43,116 bases of DNA, taken from NCBI GenBank assembly GCA_905235555.1, contig CAJOMD010000020.1, positions 1-43,116 on the forward strand, read 5' to 3'. The stretch comes from an uncultured Eubacterium sp. (GTDB lineage: Bacteria; Bacillota; Clostridia; Lachnospirales; Lachnospiraceae). A program made the position numbers and the translations under genes. Numbering within the stretch: position 1 is the stretch's first letter; each line of letters begins with the position of its first letter. A model generated the notes under the pieces. That model had not been told where the DNA came from and did not search any database. It saw only the letters and a program-made list of their open reading frames with translations. This document shows, in pieces, positions 1-7,870 of this stretch.

Positions 1-216
1 ATAGAGTCAGCCGCAGAAGAACTTGCACCTCATAGAATATGTCAGTATATTTATGAATTATCAAATGTGTTTAACAGTTTTTATCACAACACAAAGATAC
101 TGGCAGAAGAGGATGAAGAAAAGAAGAAAGGCTATATTGCATTACTCCACCTTACAAAGAAAGTGCTAGAGACTGGAATTAATCTTTTAGGATTTAGCGC
201 GCCAGATAAAATGTAA
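1..216 (+). CDS. argS: Arginyl-tRNA synthetase, C-terminal end (partial)
   Basis: The window opens inside this gene; 71 codons remain before TAA at 214-216. The visible part is the end of the DALR anticodon-binding domain: the LAPHRICQYIYELSNVFNSF segment and the C-terminal LGFSAPDKM tail match the usual ArgS ending (family form L.I.APERM). The enzyme charges tRNA-Arg with arginine in the cytoplasm. The catalytic domain and HIGH motif lie upstream of the window. A rho-independent hairpin follows 5 nt after the stop codon. The identification rests on the helical C-terminal pattern and tail only, but that pattern is distinctive. Confidence 0.9.
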   Translation: MESAAEELAPHRICQYIYELSNVFNSFYHNTKILAEEDEEKKKGYIALLHLTKKVLETGINLLGFSAPDKM

Positions 217-220
217 ATAA

Positions 221-252
221 AAATGGATTCTAAATCAGAATCCATTTATTTT
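221..252 (+). terminator. Terminator of argS
   Basis: AAATGGATTC (221-230), loop 231-237, GAATCCATTT (238-247), then ATTTTTG. It is a 10-bp stem with a T run on the plus strand, directly after argS. Confidence 0.85.
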
Positions 253-260
253 TGCATTAA

Positions 261-286
261 AAAAGGATTCCGATTGGAATCCTTTT
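261..286. terminator. Bidirectional terminator between argS and the minus-strand gene
   Basis: AAAAGGATTCC (261-271), loop GATT, GGAATCCTTTT (276-286). The 11-bp stem is flanked by A and T runs, so it can act on both strands. It sits 11 nt past the stop of the minus-strand gene at 298-648 and probably ends it. Its GGATTC/GAATCC core resembles that of the neighbouring argS terminator. Confidence 0.8.
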
Positions 287-297
287 ATTATTATTTC

Positions 298-648
298 TTA
301 GCTGATTTTTTTGTGCTTAGGAACCTTTTGGCTAACTGCTGGTGTCTGCTGTACCTTTTCAGGTTTAGCAGTAGTGTACTGAACGTTAGGGTCTGTAGCT
401 TGGATGAGAACCTGTCTCATACTTTGAATCTCTTCGCTTGAATATGATCTAGGCTCTGTAGGAGCAGTGTATAGACCGGTTTGTTTGGCAACAGATATTC
501 CCAAATAACCTATAATCAAAACTGCAATAATACCTGCTATTGTATAAGGAATTATTTTCTTGATTTTGGCTAATACTTTGTTCTTTTTTTGTGGATTTTT
601 GCGATTTTGTTTCTGTTGTTTATATTTATCAACTTTTTCTTGACTCAT
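298..648 (-). CDS. Small single-pass membrane protein of unknown function
   Basis: The protein has 116 residues and I do not recognise its family. The start is ATG at 648 because AGAGG lies about 8 nt upstream; an in-frame start at 699 would add 17 residues without a ribosome binding site. It has a very basic, Gln/Asn/Lys-rich N-terminus (residues 1-32), one hydrophobic segment at about 33-52 (IPYTIAGIIAVLIIGYLGIS), and a polar tail of about 60 residues with Thr, Pro and Gln, ending in KHKKIS. The charge pattern suggests an inside N-terminus and an outside tail. It stands alone, ends in a bidirectional terminator, and is divergent from the HAD operon. A role at the cell envelope is possible but only inferred from topology. 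Confidence 0.7.
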   Translation of the reverse strand: MSQEKVDKYKQQKQNRKNPQKKNKVLAKIKKIIPYTIAGIIAVLIIGYLGISVAKQTGLYTAPTEPRSYSSEEIQSMRQVLIQATDPNVQYTTAKPEKVQQTPAVSQKVPKHKKIS

Positions 649-720
649 TAGTATTACCTCTCGTATTAAAAATCTTTTAATATTATAAAACAAAGTCAAC
701 TGTAAAACAAGAACTAATTA

Positions 721-729
721 TGTTATACT
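721..729 (+). promoter_or_regulatory. Extended -10 promoter of the HAD-CPBP-GT2 operon
   Basis: TGTTATACT (721-729) is an extended -10 element. No good -35 is seen about 17 nt upstream. The AAAGGAG ribosome binding site at 744-750 and the TTG start at 762 follow. Confidence 0.6.
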
Positions 730-761
730 AAAATGCGAGAATTAAAGGAGAATAAGGGCTT

Positions 762-1415
762 TTGAGTAGATTTAATTATATAATTTTTGACTTGGATGGA
801 ACATTAAGCGACTCCAAAGAGGGTATAACAAAAAGTGTTCAGTATGCGTTGAAAAAAGTAGGCATAATTGAAGAAAACTTAGATAATTTAAATCATTTTG
901 TTGGACCTCCTATGGTAGAGGAATATAGAAAGACCTATGGCATGTCCGAAGAAAAAGCTTATGAGACTTTGCATTATTATAGAGAACGCTATGTTCCAAC
1001 TGGTATATATGAAACAAAAATATATCCAGGAGTTATGGAAATATTAGAGTCTGTAAAACAAAAAGGTTTAAGGATAGGAATGGCTACATCTAAACCTAAG
1101 GGTATGGCTATAGAAGTGGCTAAGTATTTAGAAATAAAAGATTATTTTGATATCATTTGTGGAGCAGATTTGCATGGCCCTATCCAAAGTAAGGCATCAG
1201 TTTTAAATAAACTGTTTGAAAATTCTACTTTCAAAAAAGAAGAATCAGTACTTATAGGTGATACAAAGTTTGATGTAGAGGGTGCCAATCAAGTGGGTAT
1301 TGATTCTATTGGAGTTTCTTGGGGCACTGGCACTAAAGAAGAAATGAAAGACCATGGTGCAGTAGAAGTGTTTGATGACTATAAATCCTTAATTAAGTAC
1401 TTTACAGGAGAATAA
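762..1415 (+). CDS. HAD-superfamily hydrolase, phosphoglycolate phosphatase-like
   Basis: A 217-residue haloacid dehalogenase phosphatase of the Gph/PGPase type, predicted to hydrolyse small phosphate esters in the cytoplasm. All four motifs are present: I is FDLDGTLSDS (nucleophile D10, general acid D12), II is MATSKP (T109), III has a Lys in the SKA segment near residue 145, and IV is IGDTKFDVEGA (D167, D171). A helical cap lies between motifs I and II (about residues 17-85). The start is TTG at 762 with AAGGAG 11 nt upstream; no ATG fits. One nucleotide separates it from the CPBP protease gene, so the two are co-transcribed. The substrate cannot be told from sequence; PpaX-like pyrophosphatase is an alternative. 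Confidence 0.88.
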   Translation: MSRFNYIIFDLDGTLSDSKEGITKSVQYALKKVGIIEENLDNLNHFVGPPMVEEYRKTYGMSEEKAYETLHYYRERYVPTGIYETKIYPGVMEILESVKQKGLRIGMATSKPKGMAIEVAKYLEIKDYFDIICGADLHGPIQSKASVLNKLFENSTFKKEESVLIGDTKFDVEGANQVGIDSIGVSWGTGTKEEMKDHGAVEVFDDYKSLIKYFTGE

Positions 1416-1416
1416 A

Positions 1417-2292
1417 TTGAAGAATAGAGAAAAAGTTACAATTGGACATTTGTGGGGAGCCTTCTATCCTGCACTAATGTATTTGGGCATTACTGTGGTA
1501 GCAGGTGTTATTTTGATGTTTATCGCAATTTTCCAGGGGCAAATTACAATTGAAAATAAAACGGTAGACTTTGGAAATATAGAAAGTAACTTTAACTTAA
1601 TGATGACATTCTTTGGAGGAGTAATGACTGCTCCTTTGCTTATTCTAATAAAGTATTTAGATGTAAAGAAACAAAGAATGATTGGGGCATATGGTTACAA
1701 GTCAGTATTCTTTGCAAAGTACTTGTTTATTATACCGTTTGCAATTTGTTTTATGTACGCTTGCAATATGGTTGTTGTTATATTAGAGGCACTTATTCCA
1801 AGCATTGCACATTCATTTGACGAAACCGCGAAGGCTATATATAGTGCAGATATAGGAATTCAGATTGCTACGGCGGTTATTGTTGGCCCTATCGTGGAAG
1901 AATTAATTTTTAGAGGGTTAATGTATATAAGATTAAAGAGGATGTTTGGCGTAGGAGTATCTGCCTTTGTAACAGGACTTATGTTTGGATTATTCCACAT
2001 GAATATTTCTCAAGGAATATATGCGTTTATATTCAGTTATGGTGCGATATATGTCTATGAAAGATATAAGAATATCTGCGCACCTATATTGTTACATATT
2101 TCTGCAAATGCCATCTCAGTACTTGTAACTTTTATGAGTAAAGATTATAATACTTCAGCAGGGAGCAAAAGTACTAGTTTGAGTTCAGCAAGTGATTGGA
2201 CGGGAGCCTTAACAGTATTTGCAATTAGTATATTAATTAGTGGCTTGTTCGCACTTTGTATGAAAAAGTGGGTAAATCCACAGCCTAAATAA
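1417..2292 (+). CDS. CPBP family intramembrane metalloprotease
   Basis: A 291-residue polytopic membrane protein of the CPBP (CAAX protease and bacteriocin-processing, formerly Abi) family. The family motifs are visible: EELIFR (E161, E162, R166), FxxxH in FGLFHMN (H194), and a third motif with His in the LLHISANA segment near residue 228. These Glu and His residues form the metal site. About seven or eight hydrophobic segments are seen. The start is TTG at 1417 with AGGAG 6 nt upstream, 1 nt after the HAD stop. Members process prenylated or peptide substrates in the membrane or act in bacteriocin immunity; here no bacteriocin gene is near, so the substrate is unknown. Confidence 0.88.
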   Translation: MKNREKVTIGHLWGAFYPALMYLGITVVAGVILMFIAIFQGQITIENKTVDFGNIESNFNLMMTFFGGVMTAPLLILIKYLDVKKQRMIGAYGYKSVFFAKYLFIIPFAICFMYACNMVVVILEALIPSIAHSFDETAKAIYSADIGIQIATAVIVGPIVEELIFRGLMYIRLKRMFGVGVSAFVTGLMFGLFHMNISQGIYAFIFSYGAIYVYERYKNICAPILLHISANAISVLVTFMSKDYNTSAGSKSTSLSSASDWTGALTVFAISILISGLFALCMKKWVNPQPK

Positions 2293-2303
2293 AGGAAGAA
2301 AAG

Positions 2304-3317
2304 ATGAAATTATTAACGGTAGCAATACCTTGTTACAACTCAGAAGAATATATGGAAAAGAGCATTAGAAGTGCTCTTACTGGTGGTGAGCAAGTAGAAG
2401 TGTTGATTATTGATGACGGTTCAACAGATTCTACTTTAGAAATTGCTCGAAAATATGAGAAGAAATTCCCTAGCATAGTTAAAGTTGTTCATAAGGAAAA
2501 TGGTGGACATGGTGATGCAGTGAACGCAGGTATTAAAAATGCAACAGGTATTTACTTTAAGGTTCTTGATAGTGATGACGTCCTAGGCAAAAAAGCCATG
2601 ACTAAAGTTCTTAGTTTCTTAGAGAAGGCAGTAGAAAATGATATGAACATAGATATGGTTGTCACAAACTTTATGTATGACAAACAGGGCGTTAAACGTA
2701 AAAAAGTAATGAAATATAAATCTGCTATGCCAGTGGAAAAAGTTATTACTTGGGATGATGTTAAGTTTGGACAGACACAGTATCTTTTGATGCATTCTGT
2801 TATGTATAGAACAGCAGTGCTCCGCGAGTCTGGCCTTGAACTTCCAAAGCACACATTCTACGTAGATAATATTTATGTATTTACTCCATTACCATATGTA
2901 GAGAAGATTTATTATCTGGACGTTGTATTTTATAAATACTATATTGGTAGAGATGATCAATCAGTAAACGAGTCAGTAATGATTAAAAGACTTGACCAGC
3001 AGTATCGTGTCACCAAGATTATGCTAGATGATTATTGTGCTATGCATATTAAGAACGAAAGACTAGACAAAGTTTTAGTTCATTATTTCGATATGATGAT
3101 GTGTGTATCCACGATTATGTCAATAAGAGAGGGGTCGAAACTTCGCTTAAAAGACAAAGAAGAGTTATGGGAGCATTTACAGTTAAAGAACCCAGAATTA
3201 TATAAGAAGGTTAGAAGGTCAATTTTGGGTAGATCAATGAATTTGCCAGGAAAGTATGGAAGAAAGACTTCAGAGTTTTTGTATAAAGTAGTACAAAAGA
3301 TTTTTGGATTTAATTAA
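2304..3317 (+). CDS. Glycosyltransferase family 2
   Basis: A 337-residue GT-A fold enzyme, third gene of the operon, 11 nt after the CPBP gene with AAAGGAAGA before ATG. The N-terminal half has the GT2 pattern: VAIPCYNSEEYMEKSI, then IIDDGSTDST (D37, D38), a GGHGDAVNAG segment, and the DxD-type motif LDSDD (D89, D91) for metal and nucleotide-sugar binding. The C-terminal third is helical and basic. It has no clear membrane segment, so it is probably cytoplasmic or membrane-associated, transferring a sugar from a nucleotide donor to an envelope glycan or lipid. Donor and acceptor cannot be predicted. A hairpin terminator follows. Confidence 0.9.
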   Translation: MKLLTVAIPCYNSEEYMEKSIRSALTGGEQVEVLIIDDGSTDSTLEIARKYEKKFPSIVKVVHKENGGHGDAVNAGIKNATGIYFKVLDSDDVLGKKAMTKVLSFLEKAVENDMNIDMVVTNFMYDKQGVKRKKVMKYKSAMPVEKVITWDDVKFGQTQYLLMHSVMYRTAVLRESGLELPKHTFYVDNIYVFTPLPYVEKIYYLDVVFYKYYIGRDDQSVNESVMIKRLDQQYRVTKIMLDDYCAMHIKNERLDKVLVHYFDMMMCVSTIMSIREGSKLRLKDKEELWEHLQLKNPELYKKVRRSILGRSMNLPGKYGRKTSEFLYKVVQKIFGFN

Positions 3318-3336
3318 AAATAAAACTATACTTAAT

Positions 3337-3388
3337 AAAAAACATTGCCATTTGCAGATTTTAAGTTGTTTGCATAGGCAATGTTTTT
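3337..3388. terminator. Bidirectional terminator between GT2 and PAP2 genes
   Basis: AAAAACATTGCC (3337-3349 region) pairs with GGCAATGTTTTT (3377-3388) across a 27-nt loop. A and T runs on the two sides allow it to serve both converging genes. Confidence 0.75.
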
Positions 3389-3401
3389 ATATGTAAAACT
3401 T

Positions 3402-4094
3402 TTATTGTGTTATTTCTTGTTCTTTTGATTCATTAAAATCAAAATTCTTAAAAGCAATTTTGAAAATAACAAAGTAAAGAACGAATGATAGAATGGCTCC
3501 GGTTACTAAGTCCACAATTGAGTGTTGCTTTAAGAATATTGTTGATAGGCAAATACATATTGTTAGAATGAGTGAGCCTGTTTTGATTCGCTTGCCAACT
3601 TTGCTTTTTAATCCTTGACTGTGTACTAAGCATATGTGCGCTGAGATAGTAGCGAACACGTGGATGCTAGGTAGTACATTAGTAGGGGTATCTGCGGTAT
3701 ATAAAAATCTAACTATGTTGCCCAAGAAATTATGACTAATTTCTGCAGGATTAATTCTTAAGCTTAATCCGTTGGGGTATACAGAACAAATAACTAGACA
3801 AATAGTCATACCTAAAAATTCATAAGCACATAATCTATAGAATTCATTTTTACCCTGGAAATAGATAAAAACAAATACAACAGGTATATATAAGAACCAT
3901 AAAATATATGGAATGATAAACCATTCATTAAATGGAAGTACATCATCTAATGGTATGTGAATAATGTGCAAACCTGGATAATCCGCCGGATAAGATTTCT
4001 CTAACAACATAAACCAAGGCATGTATATAAAGAAATATAACAGTGGCCATGTCTGCTTTAGATTTTTTGGTTTTAATCGTTCTTTGTTAAACAT
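3402..4094 (-). CDS. PAP2-type membrane phosphatase-like protein
   Basis: A 230-residue protein with about six membrane segments and two phosphatase motifs of the PAP2 superfamily: PSIHVF (motif C2) and KQHSIVDLV (motif C3, His with Asp four residues later). The first motif (Kx6RP) is not clear, so activity on a lipid phosphate such as undecaprenyl-PP or phosphatidate is plausible but not assured; the layout also resembles inositol-phosphoceramide-synthase-like members. I place the start at ATG 4094. An in-frame TTG at 4130 would overlap the -35 box. No Shine-Dalgarno sequence precedes 4094, and the -10 box ends only 6 nt before it, which predicts a leaderless mRNA. Confidence 0.8.
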   Translation of the reverse strand: MFNKERLKPKNLKQTWPLLYFFIYMPWFMLLEKSYPADYPGLHIIHIPLDDVLPFNEWFIIPYILWFLYIPVVFVFIYFQGKNEFYRLCAYEFLGMTICLVICSVYPNGLSLRINPAEISHNFLGNIVRFLYTADTPTNVLPSIHVFATISAHICLVHSQGLKSKVGKRIKTGSLILTICICLSTIFLKQHSIVDLVTGAILSFVLYFVIFKIAFKNFDFNESKEQEITQ

Positions 4095-4100
4095 AGGTGT

Positions 4101-4130
4101 AGTATAACACCCATATAAAGTGCTTGACAA
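4101..4130 (-). promoter_or_regulatory. Promoter of the PAP2 gene
   Basis: On the minus strand TTGTCA (4130-4125), an 18-nt spacer, and TATACT (4106-4101). The predicted +1 falls on or next to the A of the ATG at 4094. Its -35 box overlaps the -35 box of the divergent tRNA promoter. Confidence 0.75.
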
Positions 4131-4152
4131 CTTTTTTATTAAAGTTTATATT
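4124..4152 (+). promoter_or_regulatory. Promoter of the tRNA-Val/tRNA-Met operon
   Basis: Perfect -35 TTGACA (4124-4129), 17-nt spacer, -10 TATATT (4147-4152). The transcript would begin near 4160, about 16 nt before tRNA-Val. Confidence 0.85.
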
Positions 4153-4175
4153 ATTAAGGCAGTCAAAATGCAAAT

Positions 4176-4248
4176 GGGATCTTAGCTCAGCTGGGAGAGC
4201 ATCTGCCTTACAAGCAGAGGGTCACAGGTTCGAGCCCTGTAGGTCCCA
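4176..4248 (+). tRNA. tRNA-Val (anticodon UAC)
   Basis: A 73-nt cloverleaf. Acceptor GGGATCT (4176-4182) pairs with AGGTCCC (4241-4247). The anticodon loop is CTTACAA between CTGC and GCAG, giving UAC. The T-arm has GGTTCGAGCCC. The discriminator is A and CCA is not encoded. Confidence 0.97.
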
Positions 4249-4252
4249 TTAT

Positions 4253-4326
4253 GGCTGGATAGCTCAGCTGGCTAGAGCACACGGTTCATACCCGTGGTGT
4301 CGGGAGTTCAAGTCTCTCTCCAGCCA
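4253..4326 (+). tRNA. tRNA-Met (anticodon CAU), elongator type
   Basis: A 74-nt cloverleaf. Acceptor GGCTGGA (4253-4259) pairs with TCCAGCC (4319-4325). The loop TTCATAC between CACGG and CCGTG gives anticodon CAU. The fully paired first acceptor base pair argues against initiator tRNA. It resembles the elongator tRNA-Met of Bacillus more than tRNA-Ile2, but the CAU anticodon leaves that alternative open. It lies 4 nt after tRNA-Val. Confidence 0.92.
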
Positions 4327-4332
4327 CTTAAG

Positions 4333-4357
4333 ACGAGTGCTGTGTGCGCTCGTTTTT
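4333..4357 (+). terminator. Terminator of the tRNA operon
   Basis: ACGAGTGC (4333-4340), loop TGTGT, GCGCTCGT (4346-4353) with one G-U pair, then TTTTTC. It starts 6 nt after tRNA-Met. Confidence 0.8.
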
Positions 4358-4400
4358 CTTTGAAAAATTTGCTCTTTGCGAGTGCGAAATAGAATAATAA

Positions 4401-4445
4401 AAAAAGAAGAAGTTCACCAAGTAAACTTGTGAACTTCTTCTTTTT
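4401..4445. terminator. Strong second terminator upstream of ispF
   Basis: A 17-bp stem of AAAAAGAAGAAGTTCAC (4401-4417) with 4429-4445, with an inner CAAG/CTTG extension closed by TAAA. A and T runs flank it on both sides. It insulates ispF from the tRNA operon; no separate gene is seen between the two terminators. Confidence 0.8.
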
Positions 4446-4470
4446 GGTTATTCTGCAACAGCACTTTTTA

Positions 4471-4504
4471 TGTTATAATATATAAACTAGCGCAATTATG
4501 CGCT
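4471..4504 (+). promoter_or_regulatory. ispF promoter and start-site inverted repeat
   Basis: Extended -10 TGTTATAAT (4471-4479) with a weak -35 TTCTGC at 4451-4456. The predicted start of transcription is near 4486, and a perfect inverted repeat AGCGCA-ATTA-TGCGCT lies at 4489-4504, at the very 5' end of the message. It may be an operator or a 5' stabilising stem; function is inferred. Confidence 0.6.
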
Positions 4505-4524
4505 TTGTTAAGTGAGGTATTGAT

Positions 4525-5007
4525 ATGAGAGTAGGTATTGGATACGACGTTCACAAATTTGCAGAGGATAGAAAACTGATTTTAGGAGGAGTAGATATTC
4601 CTTATGAAAAAGGTTTACTTGGTCATTCAGATGCAGATGTTTTAGTGCATGCTGTAATGGATGCTATTCTTGGTGCCACAGGAATGGGTGACATTGGACA
4701 CTTATTTCCAGATACTGATCCTGAATATGAAGGAATCTCAAGTATTGAACTTTTAAAGAGCGTAAGGAAGTTACTAGCAGCCAATAACTATACTGTTGGA
4801 AATATCGATGCCATTATAGTGGCAGAGCAACCAAAGATTGCGCCATACAGAGAGCAGATGATTACAAACATAGCTGATGCACTAAACATTGGCGAAGATA
4901 GAGTGAATATCAAGGCAACTACTGAAGAGGGACTTGGTTTTACTGGTAAAGGACTAGGTATTGCATCTCAAGCAGTTGCATTGATTGAAGATAGTAGAAG
5001 CATTTAA
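4525..5007 (+). CDS. ispF: 2-C-methyl-D-erythritol 2,4-cyclodiphosphate synthase
   Basis: A 160-residue enzyme of the non-mevalonate (MEP) isoprenoid pathway that converts CDP-methylerythritol phosphate to methylerythritol cyclodiphosphate with release of CMP. The N-terminal RVGIGYDVH signature gives metal ligands D8 and H10, with H42 in the [15 protein letters not shown] segment as the third. The C-terminal [14 protein letters not shown] segment is the nucleotide-binding signature. Length matches the family (about 155-160) and it acts as a cytoplasmic homotrimer. It is the first gene of a run that continues with the GNAT, cysS, mrnC and rlmB genes. Confidence 0.98.
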   Translation: MRVGIGYDVHKFAEDRKLILGGVDIPYEKGLLGHSDADVLVHAVMDAILGATGMGDIGHLFPDTDPEYEGISSIELLKSVRKLLAANNYTVGNIDAIIVAEQPKIAPYREQMITNIADALNIGEDRVNIKATTEEGLGFTGKGLGIASQAVALIEDSRSI

Positions 5008-5037
5008 GTATTTTATATAATCATAAGGACAGTTGAA

Positions 5038-6045
5038 ATGATTAGGTATTTAGAGCAAGATGAAAAACAAAATATTCGACAGCTTTACGAAGAATGTTTT
5101 ACTGACTCAAAAGCATTGACCGATTATTATTTTTCAAACAGACTTCCCAATAACTTTGTCGCGGTAAACGAGATGGACGGTCAGTTAGTGAGCGCTCTTC
5201 ATTTGATACCTAAAACAGCAGTTATTGGAAAACTAAAATCTCGCGTTATGTACATTTACGGTGTGGGCACTAGACAGTACGCTCGTGGCGAAGGTTGTAT
5301 GAGAAATTTAATGAACACTGTCATCAAAGATATGTATCAAGATATGGAAGCATTTACGTATCTTATCCCTACTGATCAGAGTAATGCTAACATGTTTAAA
5401 AAGTTTGGATTTGAGTTTGTTATGGACAAGCCATTCACCAAGCCAATGGAAAATTGGAAGAAAGCTACTCACTCGCTTATCTTAAGAAAAGCAGACCTCT
5501 CAGATTTAGTTAGACTTTCTATTTTTGCGAAGTCCAATACTGAGAGTAAATATAAGGTTACTTTGTCGAAGGATGCAGACTACTTCAAAGAACTTGTAGA
5601 GTTGATTGAACTAGAAGGTGGAGAGATAGAAATCTACATTGAAAACAAAGTAATTTTGGGTTATAGAGTTTGGATTGATAATAAGATATACGAGGAAGTG
5701 CTAGACCCAAGTATTCAGTCTATGAGTTATTACGAGAATGAGGGAAGCCCTTATTTGATGGCTCGTATTATGAGTGTTAGAAAAACACTTCGAATGCTCG
5801 GCTTTCATGGAAATGGAACAGTTATAATTAGAATATCAGATCCAGTGATTGAAGAAAATAATGGAACATTTAAATTCACTTATCATCACGGTTCAGTAAA
5901 GATGGATAGATTAGATGATGATGTGGTTCCAGAAATTGACGTAACTATTGGTGAACTTACAGCACACATTTTTGGTTACAACCAAATAGAAGGACTTCCA
6001 AGTGTGGCAGAGAATAGTACTGTATTTATAAATGATTATATTTAG
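5038..6045 (+). CDS. GNAT family N-acetyltransferase (Eis-like architecture)
   Basis: A 335-residue protein. The N-terminal GNAT domain (about residues 1-125) carries the acetyl-CoA loop [18 protein letters not shown] and the [17 protein letters not shown] segment typical of beta-6/alpha-4 in this fold. The middle looks like a second, degenerate acetyltransferase domain. The last 100 residues resemble the SCP2-like domain found in Eis-type acetyltransferases. Substrate unknown. The start is ATG 5038 after AAGGACAG, 30 nt past ispF, and cysS follows 8 nt after its stop, so it is in the same operon. Aminoglycoside acetylation, known for Eis, should not be assumed. Confidence 0.8.
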   Translation: MIRYLEQDEKQNIRQLYEECFTDSKALTDYYFSNRLPNNFVAVNEMDGQLVSALHLIPKTAVIGKLKSRVMYIYGVGTRQYARGEGCMRNLMNTVIKDMYQDMEAFTYLIPTDQSNANMFKKFGFEFVMDKPFTKPMENWKKATHSLILRKADLSDLVRLSIFAKSNTESKYKVTLSKDADYFKELVELIELEGGEIEIYIENKVILGYRVWIDNKIYEEVLDPSIQSMSYYENEGSPYLMARIMSVRKTLRMLGFHGNGTVIIRISDPVIEENNGTFKFTYHHGSVKMDRLDDDVVPEIDVTIGELTAHIFGYNQIEGLPSVAENSTVFINDYI

Positions 6046-6053
6046 GAGTAGAT

Positions 6054-7466
6054 ATGCAAATATATAATACATTAACAAGAAAAAAAGAAGAGTTTATACC
6101 ATTAGAGGAAGGCAAAGTATCAATGTACGTTTGCGGACCTACAGTGTATAACTTAATTCATATTGGAAATGCTAGACCAATGATAGTGTTTGATACATTC
6201 AGAAGATATCTCGAGTACAAGGGATATGAAGTGAACTATGTTTCAAACTTCACTGATGTGGATGACAAAATCATAAACGCAGCTTTAGAGGAAGGTGTAT
6301 CAGCTGACGAGATAGCAGAGCGCTATATTAAAGAGTGCCAGAAGGATATGGAGGGTATGAACATTATGCCTGCTACCACACACCCTAAGGCTACAGAAGA
6401 AATTGATGGAATGATTTCTCTTATTTCAACCCTTATCGACAAAGGATATGCCTACGACAAAGATGGTACAGTTTACTTTAGAACTAGAAAGTTTAAAGAA
6501 TACGGAAAACTATCAAAGAAAAATATAGACGATCTAGAAGCAGGTCACAGAGATATTAAAGTAGTGGGTGAAGAGTCCAAAGAAGATCCACTAGACTTTG
6601 TTCTTTGGAAGCCTAAAAAAGAGGGAGAACCTTCATGGGATTCACCTTGGTCAGATGGTAGACCAGGTTGGCATACAGAATGTTCTGTTATGGCAAAGAA
6701 ATACTTGGGTGATGAAATTGATATTCACGCTGGTGGGGAGGATTTGATTTTTCCACACCACGAAAATGAGATTGCACAGAGTGAGTGCGCAAACGGTGTT
6801 CCTTTTGCGAAGTACTGGATGCATAATGCATTCCTAAATATAAACAATAAGAAGATGTCTAAATCGCTTGGAAACTTTTTTACAGTTAGAGATATTTCTG
6901 AGAAGTATGATTTACAGGTACTTAGATTCTTTATGCTAAGTGCGCATTACAGAAGTCCGCTTAACTTTAGTGATGACTTAATGGAATCTGCAAAGAATGG
7001 ATTGGAGAGAATCTTAACTGCAGCTGAAAAGCTTCGCGATGTAATAGTTTCAGGAAAAGATGAACCTTTGACAGACAAAGAACGCGAGATAGTAAATGGC
7101 GCGTCAAAATTTGTTAAGAGTTTTGAAGAAGCTATGGATGATGATAACAACACAGCAAATGCTATAGCCGCTGTCTTTGACTTGGTCAAATATTCAAACA
7201 GCAATATTTCATCCGATAGCACAAAACAATTTGCCAAAGCTATGTATGAGATTTTGAGTGAACTTACAGATGTGTTAGGAATCATTTTAGAAAAAGAAGA
7301 AGAGGCGCAGGGCGATGAAGACTATATAAATGAAATGATTGAGAAGCGGGCTCAGGCAAAGAAAGATAAAGATTTTGCATTGGCAGATCAGATTCGTGAT
7401 GAACTTTTAGAAAAGGGAATCGTGCTAGAAGATACAAGAGAGGGCACTAAGTGGAGTAGAAAATAA
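6054..7466 (+). CDS. cysS: Cysteinyl-tRNA synthetase
   Basis: A 470-residue class I aminoacyl-tRNA synthetase that charges tRNA-Cys. The zinc ligand C27 in YVCGPTVYN, the HIGH-type motif HIGN (36-39), a second zinc site in GWHTECSVM and [15 protein letters not shown], and KMSKS (267-271) are all present. The C-terminal helical anticodon-binding region ends in EDTREGTKW, the usual CysS tail. AGGAG precedes ATG 6054. Its stop TAA overlaps the mrnC ATG by one base (TAATG), so the two are translationally coupled, an arrangement common in Firmicutes. Confidence 0.98.
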   Translation: MQIYNTLTRKKEEFIPLEEGKVSMYVCGPTVYNLIHIGNARPMIVFDTFRRYLEYKGYEVNYVSNFTDVDDKIINAALEEGVSADEIAERYIKECQKDMEGMNIMPATTHPKATEEIDGMISLISTLIDKGYAYDKDGTVYFRTRKFKEYGKLSKKNIDDLEAGHRDIKVVGEESKEDPLDFVLWKPKKEGEPSWDSPWSDGRPGWHTECSVMAKKYLGDEIDIHAGGEDLIFPHHENEIAQSECANGVPFAKYWMHNAFLNINNKKMSKSLGNFFTVRDISEKYDLQVLRFFMLSAHYRSPLNFSDDLMESAKNGLERILTAAEKLRDVIVSGKDEPLTDKEREIVNGASKFVKSFEEAMDDDNNTANAIAAVFDLVKYSNSNISSDSTKQFAKAMYEILSELTDVLGIILEKEEEAQGDEDYINEMIEKRAQAKKDKDFALADQIRDELLEKGIVLEDTREGTKWSRK

Positions 7467-7870
7467 TGTCTGACATATTTGAAATCATAAAACAGAATAT
7501 GGATTTAGAAGACATTGATACAGTATTTGCGTATATAGGCGATGCCATTTATGAACTTGTAATTAGGACTATGATAGTGGACGAGGCAAACAGAAGCGCA
7601 AATGATCTTCATAAAAAATCTTCAGAATATGTTAAAGCTAGTACACAGGCTAAGTTATCTGAAGCTTTAATGGATGACTTTGACGAAGAAGAATTGGCAG
7701 TATTTAAACGTGGCAGAAATACAAAAATCAATTCAAAGGCAAAGAATGCTTCGTTTAACGATTACAAAAAGGCCACAGGATTTGAGGCAGTAATGGGGTA
7801 TTTATACTTAGAAGGTAAGACAGAGAGAATGATTGAACTAATCAAGAAGGGATTAGAAAAGTTAGATTAA
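7466..7870 (+). CDS. mrnC: Mini-ribonuclease III
   Basis: A 134-residue RNase III-like nuclease without a double-stranded RNA-binding domain, which in Bacillus matures the ends of 23S rRNA. The signature YIGDAIYEL gives catalytic D26, and GFEAVMGYLYLEG gives E107, the second metal-binding acid. The conserved KGRN-like segment (KRGRNTKINSKAKNAS) is present. It overlaps cysS and rlmB by one base each (TAATG on both sides), linking rRNA processing to rRNA methylation in the same operon. Confidence 0.95.
   Translation: MSDIFEIIKQNMDLEDIDTVFAYIGDAIYELVIRTMIVDEANRSANDLHKKSSEYVKASTQAKLSEALMDDFDEEELAVFKRGRNTKINSKAKNASFNDYKKATGFEAVMGYLYLEGKTERMIELIKKGLEKLD

Noticed and set aside
4124-4363. Plus-strand ORF spanning the two tRNA genes
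   Set aside because: It reads through tRNA sequence and its promoter; no coding signal.
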